From Mycolicibacterium anyangense (GTDB lineage: Bacteria > Actinomycetota > Actinomycetes > Mycobacteriales > Mycobacteriaceae): DNA of 64,000 nt. Positions within the stretch are counted from its first letter, which is position 1, and each line of letters begins with the position of its first letter. Below the pieces are notes generated by a model, which was given only the letters and a program-made list of their open reading frames with translations, ran no database searches and had not been told where the DNA came from. Both the position numbers and the translations under genes were made by a program. Positions 37,095-44,701 of the stretch are shown here, one piece after another. Location: the NCBI RefSeq assembly GCF_010731855.1, contig NZ_AP022620.1:930001-994000 (forward strand), read 5' to 3'.

Positions 37095-37532
37095 ATGGCC
37101 GACATGCGAACAGTGACAGCAAGGGTTGGTGCGGCGCTGGTGTTGGCGGCCGCCGGTGTCGCCGGCACTCATGCCATCGCCGCGGCGGATCCCGCGCCCG
37201 GGCACCAGGTGACCTATACCCTCGCCACCGGGGGCACGTACGACTTCACCGTCACCTACCTGACCGCTCAGCCGCCGAGCAAGGACGCGTTCAACGCCAA
37301 CTCCGACCCGTTCATGAAGCGCGAGACCATCAGTGTGTCGCCCGATGCACCGTGGGTTTTCACCACCACGCTCGCTGACCCGCAATGGGCGTTCCTGCAG
37401 GTCGCAAGCACCACCCATGGCGGCCAGGCGGCGCCGAACGCGCACTGTGAAGTCACTGTCGACGGTCAGGTGGCTGTCGCGCAGGACGCTCCATACAGCC
37501 CGCAGTGCTACCTCTCGCGCTGGACGTCCTGA
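37095..37532 (+). CDS. small secreted protein of unknown function
   Basis: 145 residues from ATG 37095; GTG 37065 and ATG 37104 are alternatives. A signal peptide ends near AIAAADPAPG. The mature part of about 110 residues is rich in Thr and beta-type segments (HQVTYTLATGGTYDFTVTYL) and has two Cys (AHCEV, PQCYL) likely to form a disulfide. It resembles small mycobacterial exported proteins, but I recognise no named family. Its last 25 bases overlap the convergent GNAT gene. Confidence 0.75.
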   Translation: MADMRTVTARVGAALVLAAAGVAGTHAIAAADPAPGHQVTYTLATGGTYDFTVTYLTAQPPSKDAFNANSDPFMKRETISVSPDAPWVFTTTLADPQWAFLQVASTTHGGQAAPNAHCEVTVDGQVAVAQDAPYSPQCYLSRWTS

Positions 37533-37987
37533 CCCGCAAGCAGTTTCCTGAAGTACACCCGCCGGAAGCCGTCCTGGCCATCCCGGTGTGTTTCGACATA
37601 GCCGAAACGCGGATACATGGCCACGTTCTCGGTCATTGCCGCGTTGGTATAGAGGCGGACCTCGGCACGGTCGGCGTCGTGGGCGTCGTCCTCGGCTCGG
37701 CGGAGTAGCAGCGCACCGTAACCACGGCCCTGGGCGCTCGGCGCGATGGCGATCGACTCGAGCAGCAGATGGTCGTCGTTCACGACGGTGATCAGGCTCC
37801 CGACCACATGGTCGTCACACGTCAGGACCCACGCTATGGCGTTCTCGATCAGCGCGAGGTAGTCGGCATCCATTGGCGCGGGTCTGCGCCCGATTCGGCT
37901 GACGTACTTTCCGTAGGCATCCTCGGCGAGCTGCGCGATGGCAGCCGCGTCGGCCGCGGTGGCCCGGCGCAAGGAAAGATCCGACAT
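37508..37987 (-). CDS. GNAT-family N-acetyltransferase
   Basis: 159 residues from ATG 37987. The acetyl-CoA loop is SAQGRGYGALLLRRAE, preceded by the strand LLLESIAIAP, and the family end has FGYVETHRDGQDGFRRVYFRK. The substrate is unknown. It begins 2 bases after the stop of the glutamylcyclotransferase-like gene and is the last gene of a tetR–dhaA–ggct–gnat operon. Its 3' end overlaps the convergent secreted-protein gene by 25 bases. Confidence 0.88.
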   Translation of the reverse strand: MSDLSLRRATAADAAAIAQLAEDAYGKYVSRIGRRPAPMDADYLALIENAIAWVLTCDDHVVGSLITVVNDDHLLLESIAIAPSAQGRGYGALLLRRAEDDAHDADRAEVRLYTNAAMTENVAMYPRFGYVETHRDGQDGFRRVYFRKLLAGQDVQRER

Positions 37988-37989
37988 TC

Positions 37990-38334
37990 TTACCGCCCCG
38001 CGAAGACGTACACCCATGCGGTGCGCCCTGAGCGCAGCGGCACGGCCACCCGCACGTAGTCGTCGACCTCGTACTCGTCGGCCGCGGCGAGTTCGGCCTC
38101 GGTGATCGCGAAGACGGTGCCCTCGACCGCGGCGCCGCTGGCGGCCGGTTTGAGGATCGGGTGGCGGTCACTGCCGCTGGTCGCGATGACGTGTGGGTCG
38201 GTGATGGTCACGTAATCCAGGTCGTAGCCTGCGATAGCGTCGAGCTCGCCGTGCAGTTCACGACCGAAGGTAGCGAGCTGAACCTCACGCTGCCGCAGGG
38301 TCCCGTAGGAGAAAAGCAACTCAGTGTGCGGCAT
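37990..38334 (-). CDS. gamma-glutamylcyclotransferase-like (AIG2 family) protein
   Basis: 114 residues. The hallmark YGTL is at residues 10–13 in LLFSYGTLRQREVQ. The expected catalytic Glu lies in AADEYEVDDY (about 87), and the fold ends with AWVYVF. Family members release 5-oxoproline from gamma-glutamyl compounds or act on gamma-glutamylamines. The gene lies 9 bases after the haloalkane dehalogenase stop, in the same operon. The true substrate in a mycothiol-using organism is unclear. Confidence 0.87.
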   Translation of the reverse strand: MPHTELLFSYGTLRQREVQLATFGRELHGELDAIAGYDLDYVTITDPHVIATSGSDRHPILKPAASGAAVEGTVFAITEAELAAADEYEVDDYVRVAVPLRSGRTAWVYVFAGR

Positions 38335-38343
38335 GACGGACAG

Positions 38344-39234
38344 TCAATCAGTAGCGCGCACATCCCGCACGAATTGGGCGACGGCTGCGCCGATTTCGTC
38401 GGGGCTGTCCTCCTGGATGAAGTGGATGCCCGGCACCGATACCTCGGTCAGGTTGGGCCAGGTGCGGACGTAGTCGCGAATCTCGCCGCGCATCAGCGCT
38501 CCCGGCTCGGCGTTGACGAAAAGCTTGGGCACGGTGCTGGTTTCGAGCCAGGCGGCGTAGTCGCTGACCACCTTGGCGACATCGGCGGGCTCCCCGTCGA
38601 TCGGGATGTTGCGCGGCCAGGACAGGGTGGGCCGACGGTCCTCACCCGGTGTGGCGAAGGGCCGGCGGTAGTGCTCCATCTCCTCATCGGACAGGGTGCG
38701 CAATATCGAGGCGGGTAGGACTTGTTCGACAAACATGTTGTCGGTCAACACCATCTGCTCGCCCTGGGGGGAGCGGAAGCCCTGGAAGACCGGGCGCACC
38801 CGGTTGGGGAAGTCCGACCAGCCGATCGGTTTGGCGATGCCTTCCATGAAGGCGATACCGGCCACCCGGTCCCGATGCTGGTTGGCCCAGTCGAATCCCA
38901 GCGCGGTGCCCCAGTCGTGCAGCACCAGGATGACGTTGTCGCCGAGGTCCAGGGCATCCCAGAGCGCGAAGAGGTGGTCGCGTTGCTGTTGGTAGTGGTA
39001 ACCGTCGGGGCCGGAGTCGGGCAGCTTGGCCGAGTTGCCCATGCCGATCAGGTCGCAGGCGACCAGCCGGCCCAGACCCTCGAGGTGCGGCATGACATTG
39101 CGCCACAGGTAGGACGACGTGGGGTTGCCGTGCTGGAAGACGATCGCATCACCGGCGCCCTCATCGACGTAGGCCATCGTGGCGCCGAGCACCTCGGTGT
39201 ACTGGGTGTGGCCGTAGGGCTTTGCGTTGGTCAT
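38344..39234 (-). CDS. dhaA: haloalkane dehalogenase (LinB/DmbA type)
   Basis: 296 residues, alpha/beta hydrolase. All catalytic residues of HLD subfamily II are visible: nucleophile Asp107 with Trp108 (LHDWGTA), Asn37 (QHGNPTSS), acid Glu131 ([10 protein letters not shown]) and His271 ([17 protein letters not shown]). The enzyme cuts carbon–halogen bonds to give an alcohol and a halide. The sequence is close to LinB and to M. tuberculosis Rv2579 (DmbA), which lies at the same map position. Its ATG overlaps the stop of the upstream TetR gene by 4 bases, so the two are co-transcribed. Confidence 0.96.
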   Translation of the reverse strand: MTNAKPYGHTQYTEVLGATMAYVDEGAGDAIVFQHGNPTSSYLWRNVMPHLEGLGRLVACDLIGMGNSAKLPDSGPDGYHYQQQRDHLFALWDALDLGDNVILVLHDWGTALGFDWANQHRDRVAGIAFMEGIAKPIGWSDFPNRVRPVFQGFRSPQGEQMVLTDNMFVEQVLPASILRTLSDEEMEHYRRPFATPGEDRRPTLSWPRNIPIDGEPADVAKVVSDYAAWLETSTVPKLFVNAEPGALMRGEIRDYVRTWPNLTEVSVPGIHFIQEDSPDEIGAAVAQFVRDVRATD

Positions 39235-39836
39235 CGGTGTCCTTCGGGTCGGGCGTGGTCGGCGTAGGTTGCCGCGGTTTCGCGGGCGATCCGCAGCACG
39301 CGGGCGGAGAACTCGTCGTCGGGGACCGCTCGGGCCAAGGCGATACCCCCGAAGCAGATGATGGCGAGCGCGATGGCGTCGTCCATGCGCTGCTCGGACT
39401 CGTCTCCGTCACACACCGCGGCCAGGGATTTCTCCAGCTCCCGCTGATAAGTGGAGCGGAAGCTCTCCGGAGCACGAGCGGCGTCTGAACTCAGGGCGGC
39501 GAAACCGCACGCGGTACCGAGGTCGTCGCGGTGGGCCGGGGTGAGGTAGCGGCGGGCGAGCCGCTTGAGCCGCTCGTTCCAGGGTTCTCTCGGCCCGGGT
39601 TTGATCCAGTGCGACCGGCCGGTGGTGATGGCGTGGGCGAAGGCGGCGTCGGCGAGCTCGCGTTTGTTGTCGAAATGGGAGTAGAACGCGCCGTGCGTGA
39701 GTCCGGCGTCCTGCATGACAGGAACGATCGCCGTTCCCTCGAGGCCCTCTTCGCGGAGTCGACGAGCCGCCGCGTCGAGGATCCGGTCCAGGGACTGCTG
39801 CTTGCCGAGCTGCCGCTTCGAGGGTGCATTTCGCAT
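39231..39836 (-). CDS. TetR-family regulator of the dehalogenase operon
   Basis: 201 residues from ATG 39836; in-frame ATGs at 39857 and nearby are possible but would place the operator inside the gene. The N-terminal helix-turn-helix has [22 protein letters not shown]. The C-terminal part resembles the TetR_C group with [18 protein letters not shown]. It is the first gene of a four-gene operon with the dehalogenase, and an 8+2+8 palindrome overlaps its start. It probably represses the operon and the divergent membrane gene. Confidence 0.88.
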   Translation of the reverse strand: MRNAPSKRQLGKQQSLDRILDAAARRLREEGLEGTAIVPVMQDAGLTHGAFYSHFDNKRELADAAFAHAITTGRSHWIKPGPREPWNERLKRLARRYLTPAHRDDLGTACGFAALSSDAARAPESFRSTYQRELEKSLAAVCDGDESEQRMDDAIALAIICFGGIALARAVPDDEFSARVLRIARETAATYADHARPEGHR

Positions 39837-39850
39837 GATGTGCATCATGC
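39833..39850. promoter_or_regulatory. palindrome at the TetR start, likely operator
   Basis: GCATGATG-TG-CATCATGC is a perfect 8+2+8 inverted repeat covering the TetR ATG. A further CATCATGC copy lies at 39866–39873 (23 bases on), inside the divergent gap. Such placement fits autorepression by the TetR protein. Confidence 0.6.
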
Positions 39851-39908
39851 TAATCACATGACGGCCATCATGCCAACACTGCCTGGTGGCATGCTGGCTG
39901 GTGTGGGG

Positions 39909-40565
39909 ATGATTTTCCGGTTGGCCGAGCTATTGCTCATCCTGGTGCCATTGGCGGGTGCGATCTATGCCGCGGTCCGGGGCGTCAGCGCGATCAACCG
40001 GCGCCAAGGCCAGCCGCCGGTCGTTGAGCAGGCCCAGTCGTCGCCGCGGTTGGAGGCGAAAAGCCAAGCGGCGCAATGGCGTACGATTACGCGGGTGCTC
40101 GATCAGCACAGTCGCACCGACTCGCGCTGGCTGGACTATGAACTCGACGCCGCCACACTGCTGGATTTCCCCGTCATGACCGATATGCGCGAGCCGCTGA
40201 CAGTGGCGTTTCACCGCGCCAAGCTGCGCGCGGATCTGTTGCGGCCGGCCAAGGCCGAGGACCTGCTCGACGACCCTGATGCCGCGCGCCAGTACCTCGA
40301 CGCCGTCGAGGCCTATGTCACTGCGTTCGACGCAGCCGAATCCGAGGCCCGGCGTCGGCGGCGCAGCGATTTCAGTCGCGAGGATCAGCAGCGATTGGCC
40401 CGCGCGCAGAGCCTGTTGCGAGTCACTGCCGACCGCGGCGCCACCCCGCAGGAACGCGAACGGGCGTACGACCTGGCGCGTGGCGAACTCGATGGGTTGC
40501 TGGTGCTGCCCGAGCGCACCCGCGGCGCACTGGAGCGCGGTATCGCGGGGGAGTTGGACGACTAG
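39909..40565 (+). CDS. membrane-anchored protein of unknown function
   Basis: 218 residues from ATG 39909 (ATG 39858 and 39891 are in frame but overlap the operator region). One N-terminal helix (FRLAELLLILVPLAGAIYAAV) is followed by a charged, mostly helical cytoplasmic part with many Arg, Asp and Glu (EARRRRRSDFSREDQQRLARAQSL). It may form coiled coils. No named family is recognised. It is divergent from the TetR gene. Confidence 0.7.
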   Translation: MIFRLAELLLILVPLAGAIYAAVRGVSAINRRQGQPPVVEQAQSSPRLEAKSQAAQWRTITRVLDQHSRTDSRWLDYELDAATLLDFPVMTDMREPLTVAFHRAKLRADLLRPAKAEDLLDDPDAARQYLDAVEAYVTAFDAAESEARRRRRSDFSREDQQRLARAQSLLRVTADRGATPQERERAYDLARGELDGLLVLPERTRGALERGIAGELDD

Positions 40566-40660
40566 CGCTTGTTGCTGGTGCCCGGCGCTCGGGCCGCCGG
40601 TGAATTGCTACCCACCGCCTCCGTCTCCCAGCGTAAGGCGTTGCTCGAAGATGACGCATT

Positions 40661-41950
40661 GTGCCCGCAAGGTCGGTATGGTTCTTTGCTAACGACAAGT
40701 TCCATCGGCCAAGGGGGGACGTGGACAGGTTGGTTCCGGCGCTGGCCACGTTGATGGATCCGGTGTCGCTGATGGGCCGCATTGCCGAGCAGGTGTGTGC
40801 TCTGATGCCGAAGGCGGACGGAGCGGCCATTGCACTGCTACGTGCTTCTGATAACGCGTTCGTCACCGTGTCCGGCTACGGGGTGATGGCCGGTACGGAG
40901 GGATTCTCCGTACCTAACCAGAGCAGTTTTCAGGGCCTGGCGGCGAGGCAGAAGCGGCCGCAGCTCATCGATGACGCGATTGTGGACCTGCGGCTGTCAC
41001 CCCGCGTCCGCGCGATGAACCGGAGTTGGGGGACCCGCTCGTGGGCGGTGGTCCCGCTGTTGCACGGTGATGAACCCATTGGCTCGCTCATGCTGGTGGC
41101 ACGGGCGCCCGCGGCGTTCGACGCGGCGGATGTCGCCCTCATGCTCGAGGTCAGTCAGTTCGTGTCCGCCTTGACCTATGGGATGGCCGATGGCGACGAG
41201 CTGGGAAAGCGCACCATCACAGCGCGCTTCGTCGCATCGGTGATGATTCCCGAAGCGGTGGAGGCTCACGAACTGCAGGATCAACTGGATGCGCTGCTGA
41301 TGCAGCCCGACGGCCTGAGCGCGGTGTTTCAGCCCATCGTCCATCTCCCGAGCGGTAAGACGGTTGGCTACGAGGGGTTGACGCGGTTTCCCAGTTCATC
41401 GGAATTCACGCCCCTGCAATGGTTCAGCGCGGCCAGGCGGGTGGGCCGTGGTCTTGACCTGGAGTTCGCCGCGTTGTCGACCATTCTGACCGCTGCACGT
41501 CGGATCCCCGCCGAGGTTCCGGTTGCGGTCAACCTGAGCCCAAAGGCCGCCGGCGAGGAGACGATTCAAGATGTACTGACGACGGCCGGCCGGGCATTGG
41601 GTGTAGAGATAACCGAGCACGAGCCTTTTCCGGACGACCTTGCCCTGAGTCTGACCCGGCTGCGTGAGCAGGGGATGACCATCGCCATCGACGACGCCGG
41701 AGCCGGCTATGCCAGCTTCACCCAAATCCTGCGGCTACAACCCGACGCGATCAAGATCGACGGCGAATTGATCACCGGTATCGACACAGATCCCGCCAAA
41801 CGCGCGTTGACGACGGCCATGAACACGCTGGCGACGGAGTTGAACGCGGCAACGGTGGCCGAGGCCGTGGAGACACCGCAACAGTTGCAGACGCTGATCG
41901 GTCTGGGAATCGAATACGGGCAGGGCTTCCACCTCGGACGGCCACAATGA
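40661..41950 (+). CDS. GAF-EAL protein, probable cyclic di-GMP phosphodiesterase or receptor
   Basis: 429 residues from GTG 40661; GTG 40721, which has AGGGGGG directly upstream, would remove 20. The N-terminal GAF sensor (about 20–180) is followed by an EAL domain. The signature reads EGL in GYEGLTRF instead of EAL. The other residues look kept: NLSP, EITEHE, DDAGAGYASF, IKIDGEL and AEAVET with the late Gln in YGQGFHLGRP. Activity is therefore plausible but not certain. It may oppose the GGDEF enzyme at 6012. The gap 40566–40660 shows no other gene. Confidence 0.88.
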   Translation: MPARSVWFFANDKFHRPRGDVDRLVPALATLMDPVSLMGRIAEQVCALMPKADGAAIALLRASDNAFVTVSGYGVMAGTEGFSVPNQSSFQGLAARQKRPQLIDDAIVDLRLSPRVRAMNRSWGTRSWAVVPLLHGDEPIGSLMLVARAPAAFDAADVALMLEVSQFVSALTYGMADGDELGKRTITARFVASVMIPEAVEAHELQDQLDALLMQPDGLSAVFQPIVHLPSGKTVGYEGLTRFPSSSEFTPLQWFSAARRVGRGLDLEFAALSTILTAARRIPAEVPVAVNLSPKAAGEETIQDVLTTAGRALGVEITEHEPFPDDLALSLTRLREQGMTIAIDDAGAGYASFTQILRLQPDAIKIDGELITGIDTDPAKRALTTAMNTLATELNAATVAEAVETPQQLQTLIGLGIEYGQGFHLGRPQ

Positions 41951-41972
41951 GGCCCCGCTCGCGAGGGCAGGG

Positions 41973-41999
41973 TTGACATTCCATCGAACTGACGTTCGA
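41973..41999 (+). promoter_or_regulatory. promoter with perfect LexA (SOS) box for the radical SAM gene
   Basis: TTGACA (41973–41978) is a consensus -35. TCGAAC-TGAC-GTTCGA (41984–41999) is a perfect mycobacterial LexA box in the spacer and -10 region. The -10 would be TCGAAT at 41996, with transcription starting near 42008. The mRNA would then begin at or next to the ATG, so it is probably leaderless. Confidence 0.9.
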
Positions 42000-42007
42000 A
42001 TGGGTGG

Positions 42008-43024
42008 ATGCGGTGGTCGGACCAGGGGATCGGGATCGACGACGGGGCGCTGCCCGGTCTGCAACGCATGGGGTTCGTGCGGACGGTGCGCACGCCGCAA
42101 TTCGAGGGCGTGACATTCCATGAGGTGCTGTGCAAATCGGCACTCAACAAGATCCCGGCCGCGGCCATGCTGCCGTTCCGGTACACCGTCAACGGCTATC
42201 GGGGGTGTGCGCACGCCTGTAAATACTGTTTCGCTCGACCCACTCACGAGTACCTGGAGTTCGACGCGGGTGGCGACTTCGACAATCAGATCGTGGTCAA
42301 GACGAACCTCGTCGAGGTGCTGCGCCGCGAGTTGGCCCGGCCGGCATGGCGTCGCGACACCGTCGCGCTGGGCACCAACACCGATCCCTATCAGCGAGCC
42401 GAGGGTCGCTACCAGCTGATGCCCGGCGTCCTCACTGCGCTCGCCGATTCCGGCACTCCACTGTCGATCCTCACCAAGGGCACTCTGCTGCACCGCGATC
42501 TGCCGCTGATTGGCGAACTGGCGCAACGAATTCCGCTGTCGGTGGCGATCTCGCTTGCGGTGGTCGATCCTGCACTCCATCGCGATGTCGAACCCGGTAC
42601 CCCGTCGCCGTCGGCGCGGCTGGGGTTGATCTCCGCGGTCCGCGACGCCGGGCTGGATTGCCATGTGATGGTGGCCCCGGTGCTGCCCCACCTGACCGAC
42701 TCGGTCGACCACCTGGACAAGCTCCTGGGTCAGATCGCCGCCGCCGGCGCCACCGGTGTCACGGTCTTCGGGTTGCACCTGCGCAGTTCCACGCGCGGGT
42801 GGTTCATGAATTGGCTGGCCCGCTCACATCCTGAACTCGTGCCGATCTACCGCACCCTCTACCGGCGCAGTCCCTACCTGCCCGCCGACTACCGGGAGGC
42901 GCTGCGCCGGCGTGCGGCGCCGTTGGTGGCCAAGCACCGTCTCACCGGAGACCACCGGCCGTTCCGGTCGGCAACACCGGCACCGCCGGCGACTGTCGTC
43001 GAGCCGCAGCTAAGTCTGTTCTAG
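42008..43024 (+). CDS. SOS-regulated radical SAM protein (Rv2578c family) with clamp-binding-like C-terminus
   Basis: 338 residues. The iron–sulfur cluster motif CxxxCxxC is Cys67/Cys71/Cys74 in GCAHACKYCF. Segments LGTNTDPYQRAEG, LTKGTLLHRDLPLI and VMVAPVLP are typical of SPL-like radical SAM proteins, the group that includes spore photoproduct lyase. The M. tuberculosis counterpart is Rv2578c, listed among LexA-controlled genes. A perfect LexA box lies 9 bp before the ATG. The last five residues are QLSLF, the consensus of bacterial beta-clamp-binding peptides, on a proline-rich flexible tail. The reaction is unknown; a role in DNA repair at the replication fork is my inference. Confidence 0.92.
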   Translation: MRWSDQGIGIDDGALPGLQRMGFVRTVRTPQFEGVTFHEVLCKSALNKIPAAAMLPFRYTVNGYRGCAHACKYCFARPTHEYLEFDAGGDFDNQIVVKTNLVEVLRRELARPAWRRDTVALGTNTDPYQRAEGRYQLMPGVLTALADSGTPLSILTKGTLLHRDLPLIGELAQRIPLSVAISLAVVDPALHRDVEPGTPSPSARLGLISAVRDAGLDCHVMVAPVLPHLTDSVDHLDKLLGQIAAAGATGVTVFGLHLRSSTRGWFMNWLARSHPELVPIYRTLYRRSPYLPADYREALRRRAAPLVAKHRLTGDHRPFRSATPAPPATVVEPQLSLF

Positions 43025-43049
43025 CCGCGGCCGAGGCTGGCCCGCTGGG

Positions 43050-43676
43050 CTAGGCGCCGGGATGAGAAAGCAGGCCCCGCACGCAGAATTCGTAGATGTG
43101 GTCGCTCTCGATGGGCACTCCGCTGAGTTCGACACCGAGGCTGCGCAGCCGCATGGCCCCGAGTGTCGCCTGCATGATCAACGTGGCCGTCGGAGCCACG
43201 TCGAGGTCGGACCGCACCACGCCCTCGTCGATTCCGCGGTCGAGGATCTCGCTGATCAAACGATGCAGCGGTGCGAGCACTCGGGCGAACTCCTGCGGCA
43301 AGCTCTCAGCGAGGTGGTCGTTGTAATACGTCAGGGCACGGCTGATGCTGTCCTGCTTGGTGGTTTCGGGCGGCGTGCAAATCCGCTCGATCAGCACCCG
43401 CATCGCCTCGGCGGCCGGCAACGGGTCTGTCTCCTCCCGCCAGCGCTGGGTGAAGTCGGACATGATCGTGTCGACCAGCGCGAGCAGCAGTTCGTCCTTG
43501 GTGGAGAAGTGCTGATAGAACGAACGTAGCGAGGTCCTGGAGCGTTCGACGACCTCCAGGACGGTGAAGTCCGTGCGGCCGGTCTCGGCGAGGATCGACA
43601 GGGCCGAGCGCATGAAACGGCCAACCCGGGACTCTGGGTCCGCGTGTACGGACGAGCGATCAGCGGCCTTGACCAT
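43050..43676 (-). CDS. TetR-family transcriptional regulator
   Basis: 208 residues from ATG 43676; GTG 43682 is in frame. The helix-turn-helix has FTVLEVVERSRTSLRSFYQHFSTKDELL. The ligand domain has ALTYYNDHLAESLPQEF and ends with a normal TetR tail. It is convergent with the radical SAM gene and is followed on its right by the divergent-free metallopeptidase gene on the same strand. Its target is unknown. Confidence 0.87.
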   Translation of the reverse strand: MVKAADRSSVHADPESRVGRFMRSALSILAETGRTDFTVLEVVERSRTSLRSFYQHFSTKDELLLALVDTIMSDFTQRWREETDPLPAAEAMRVLIERICTPPETTKQDSISRALTYYNDHLAESLPQEFARVLAPLHRLISEILDRGIDEGVVRSDLDVAPTATLIMQATLGAMRLRSLGVELSGVPIESDHIYEFCVRGLLSHPGA

Positions 43677-43744
43677 GGGCACACCCTATCGTCCTGCCTG
43701 CGGACCAAGAATGGCGTTATCGCGGTCATCGGGCCCGCCGGGAG

Positions 43745-44629
43745 CTAGCCCAGATCGCGCGCCTTGAACGTGTCGCACTGGTTCGGGTCACCGGTCTGGT
43801 AGCCGACGGTGAACCACTTCTGACGCTCGGCCGATGACCCGTGTGTCCATTGCTCGGGGTTCACCCGTCCGGTGGCCTGCTTCTGGATCCGGTCGTCGCC
43901 CACCGATGCGGCGGCCGACAGGGCATCGGCAATGTCCTTGTCGCTCAACGGTTCCAGATAGGTGACATCGGTGCCCGGCTGCTTGGTGATCGCGGCGTAG
44001 TGGGCCCAGACCCCGGCGTAGCAGTCGGCCTGCAGTTCGGTGCGTACGCCGTTGCCGGTGGCGCCCTGGGCGCCTTGCTGGGCTCGTCCCAGCACGCCCA
44101 GCAGATTCTGCACGTGGTGGCCGTACTCGTGGGCTACGACGTACTCCTGCGCCAAAGGGCCACCGCTGGAACCGAATTGGGTCTTGAGTACCTGGAAGAA
44201 GTCGGTATCGAAGTAGGCGGTGCGGTCGACAGGGCAGTAGAACGGGCCGACGTCGCTGGTAGCCGGACCGCAACCGGTCTGCACCGAGCCCTTGAACAGC
44301 GTCATCTTCGGCCGGGTGTAGCCCCGCAGCAGTTGTTCCCATACCCCGTCCACGGAGTTCCCGGTGGCCACCACGCGGCACTCGACGTACTTGTTGGCGT
44401 CGGCACCGGTCTTGCACTTGGTCAAGTCGTAGGAAGACGACTGCTGAGCGCCGGGCGGCAGTTGTTGTTGCGGGCTGATGACCTTGCCCGGGTCCACCCC
44501 GAGGAACAGCGCGAGCAGCACGATCACCAGACCGCCGACACCGCCGCCGATGGCGATGCCTCGACCGCCGCCGCCACCACCGGTCGAGGTGGTGCTGGTG
44601 TCGATCTGCATACCTTCGTTGAAGGTCAT
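43745..44629 (-). CDS. membrane-anchored neutral zinc metallopeptidase (YpfJ/Rv2575-like)
   Basis: 294 residues. A Gly-rich N-terminus leads to one membrane helix (about 24–44). The outer domain has the zinc motif HEYGHH (167–172) in VVAHEYGHHVQNLLG, and the later Glu in ELQADCYAGVWAHY is the third ligand. Six Cys are present (KCKTG, VECRV, GCGPA, YCPVD, DCYAG, NQCDT), allowing disulfides. This is the putative neutral zinc metallopeptidase family. The substrate is unknown. Confidence 0.9.
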   Translation of the reverse strand: MTFNEGMQIDTSTTSTGGGGGGRGIAIGGGVGGLVIVLLALFLGVDPGKVISPQQQLPPGAQQSSSYDLTKCKTGADANKYVECRVVATGNSVDGVWEQLLRGYTRPKMTLFKGSVQTGCGPATSDVGPFYCPVDRTAYFDTDFFQVLKTQFGSSGGPLAQEYVVAHEYGHHVQNLLGVLGRAQQGAQGATGNGVRTELQADCYAGVWAHYAAITKQPGTDVTYLEPLSDKDIADALSAAASVGDDRIQKQATGRVNPEQWTHGSSAERQKWFTVGYQTGDPNQCDTFKARDLG

Positions 44630-44701
44630 CGCCGCTCCTTGAAGATTGACCGTTCAGGCTGGCAACCAGCCGCGTTCAGCTTGCCACACTACGATTCCGT
44701 C

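Noticed and set aside
43841..44701. Upstream in-frame extension of the esterase
   Set aside because: It runs antisense through the zinc metallopeptidase gene. The esterase fold starts after GTG 44702.
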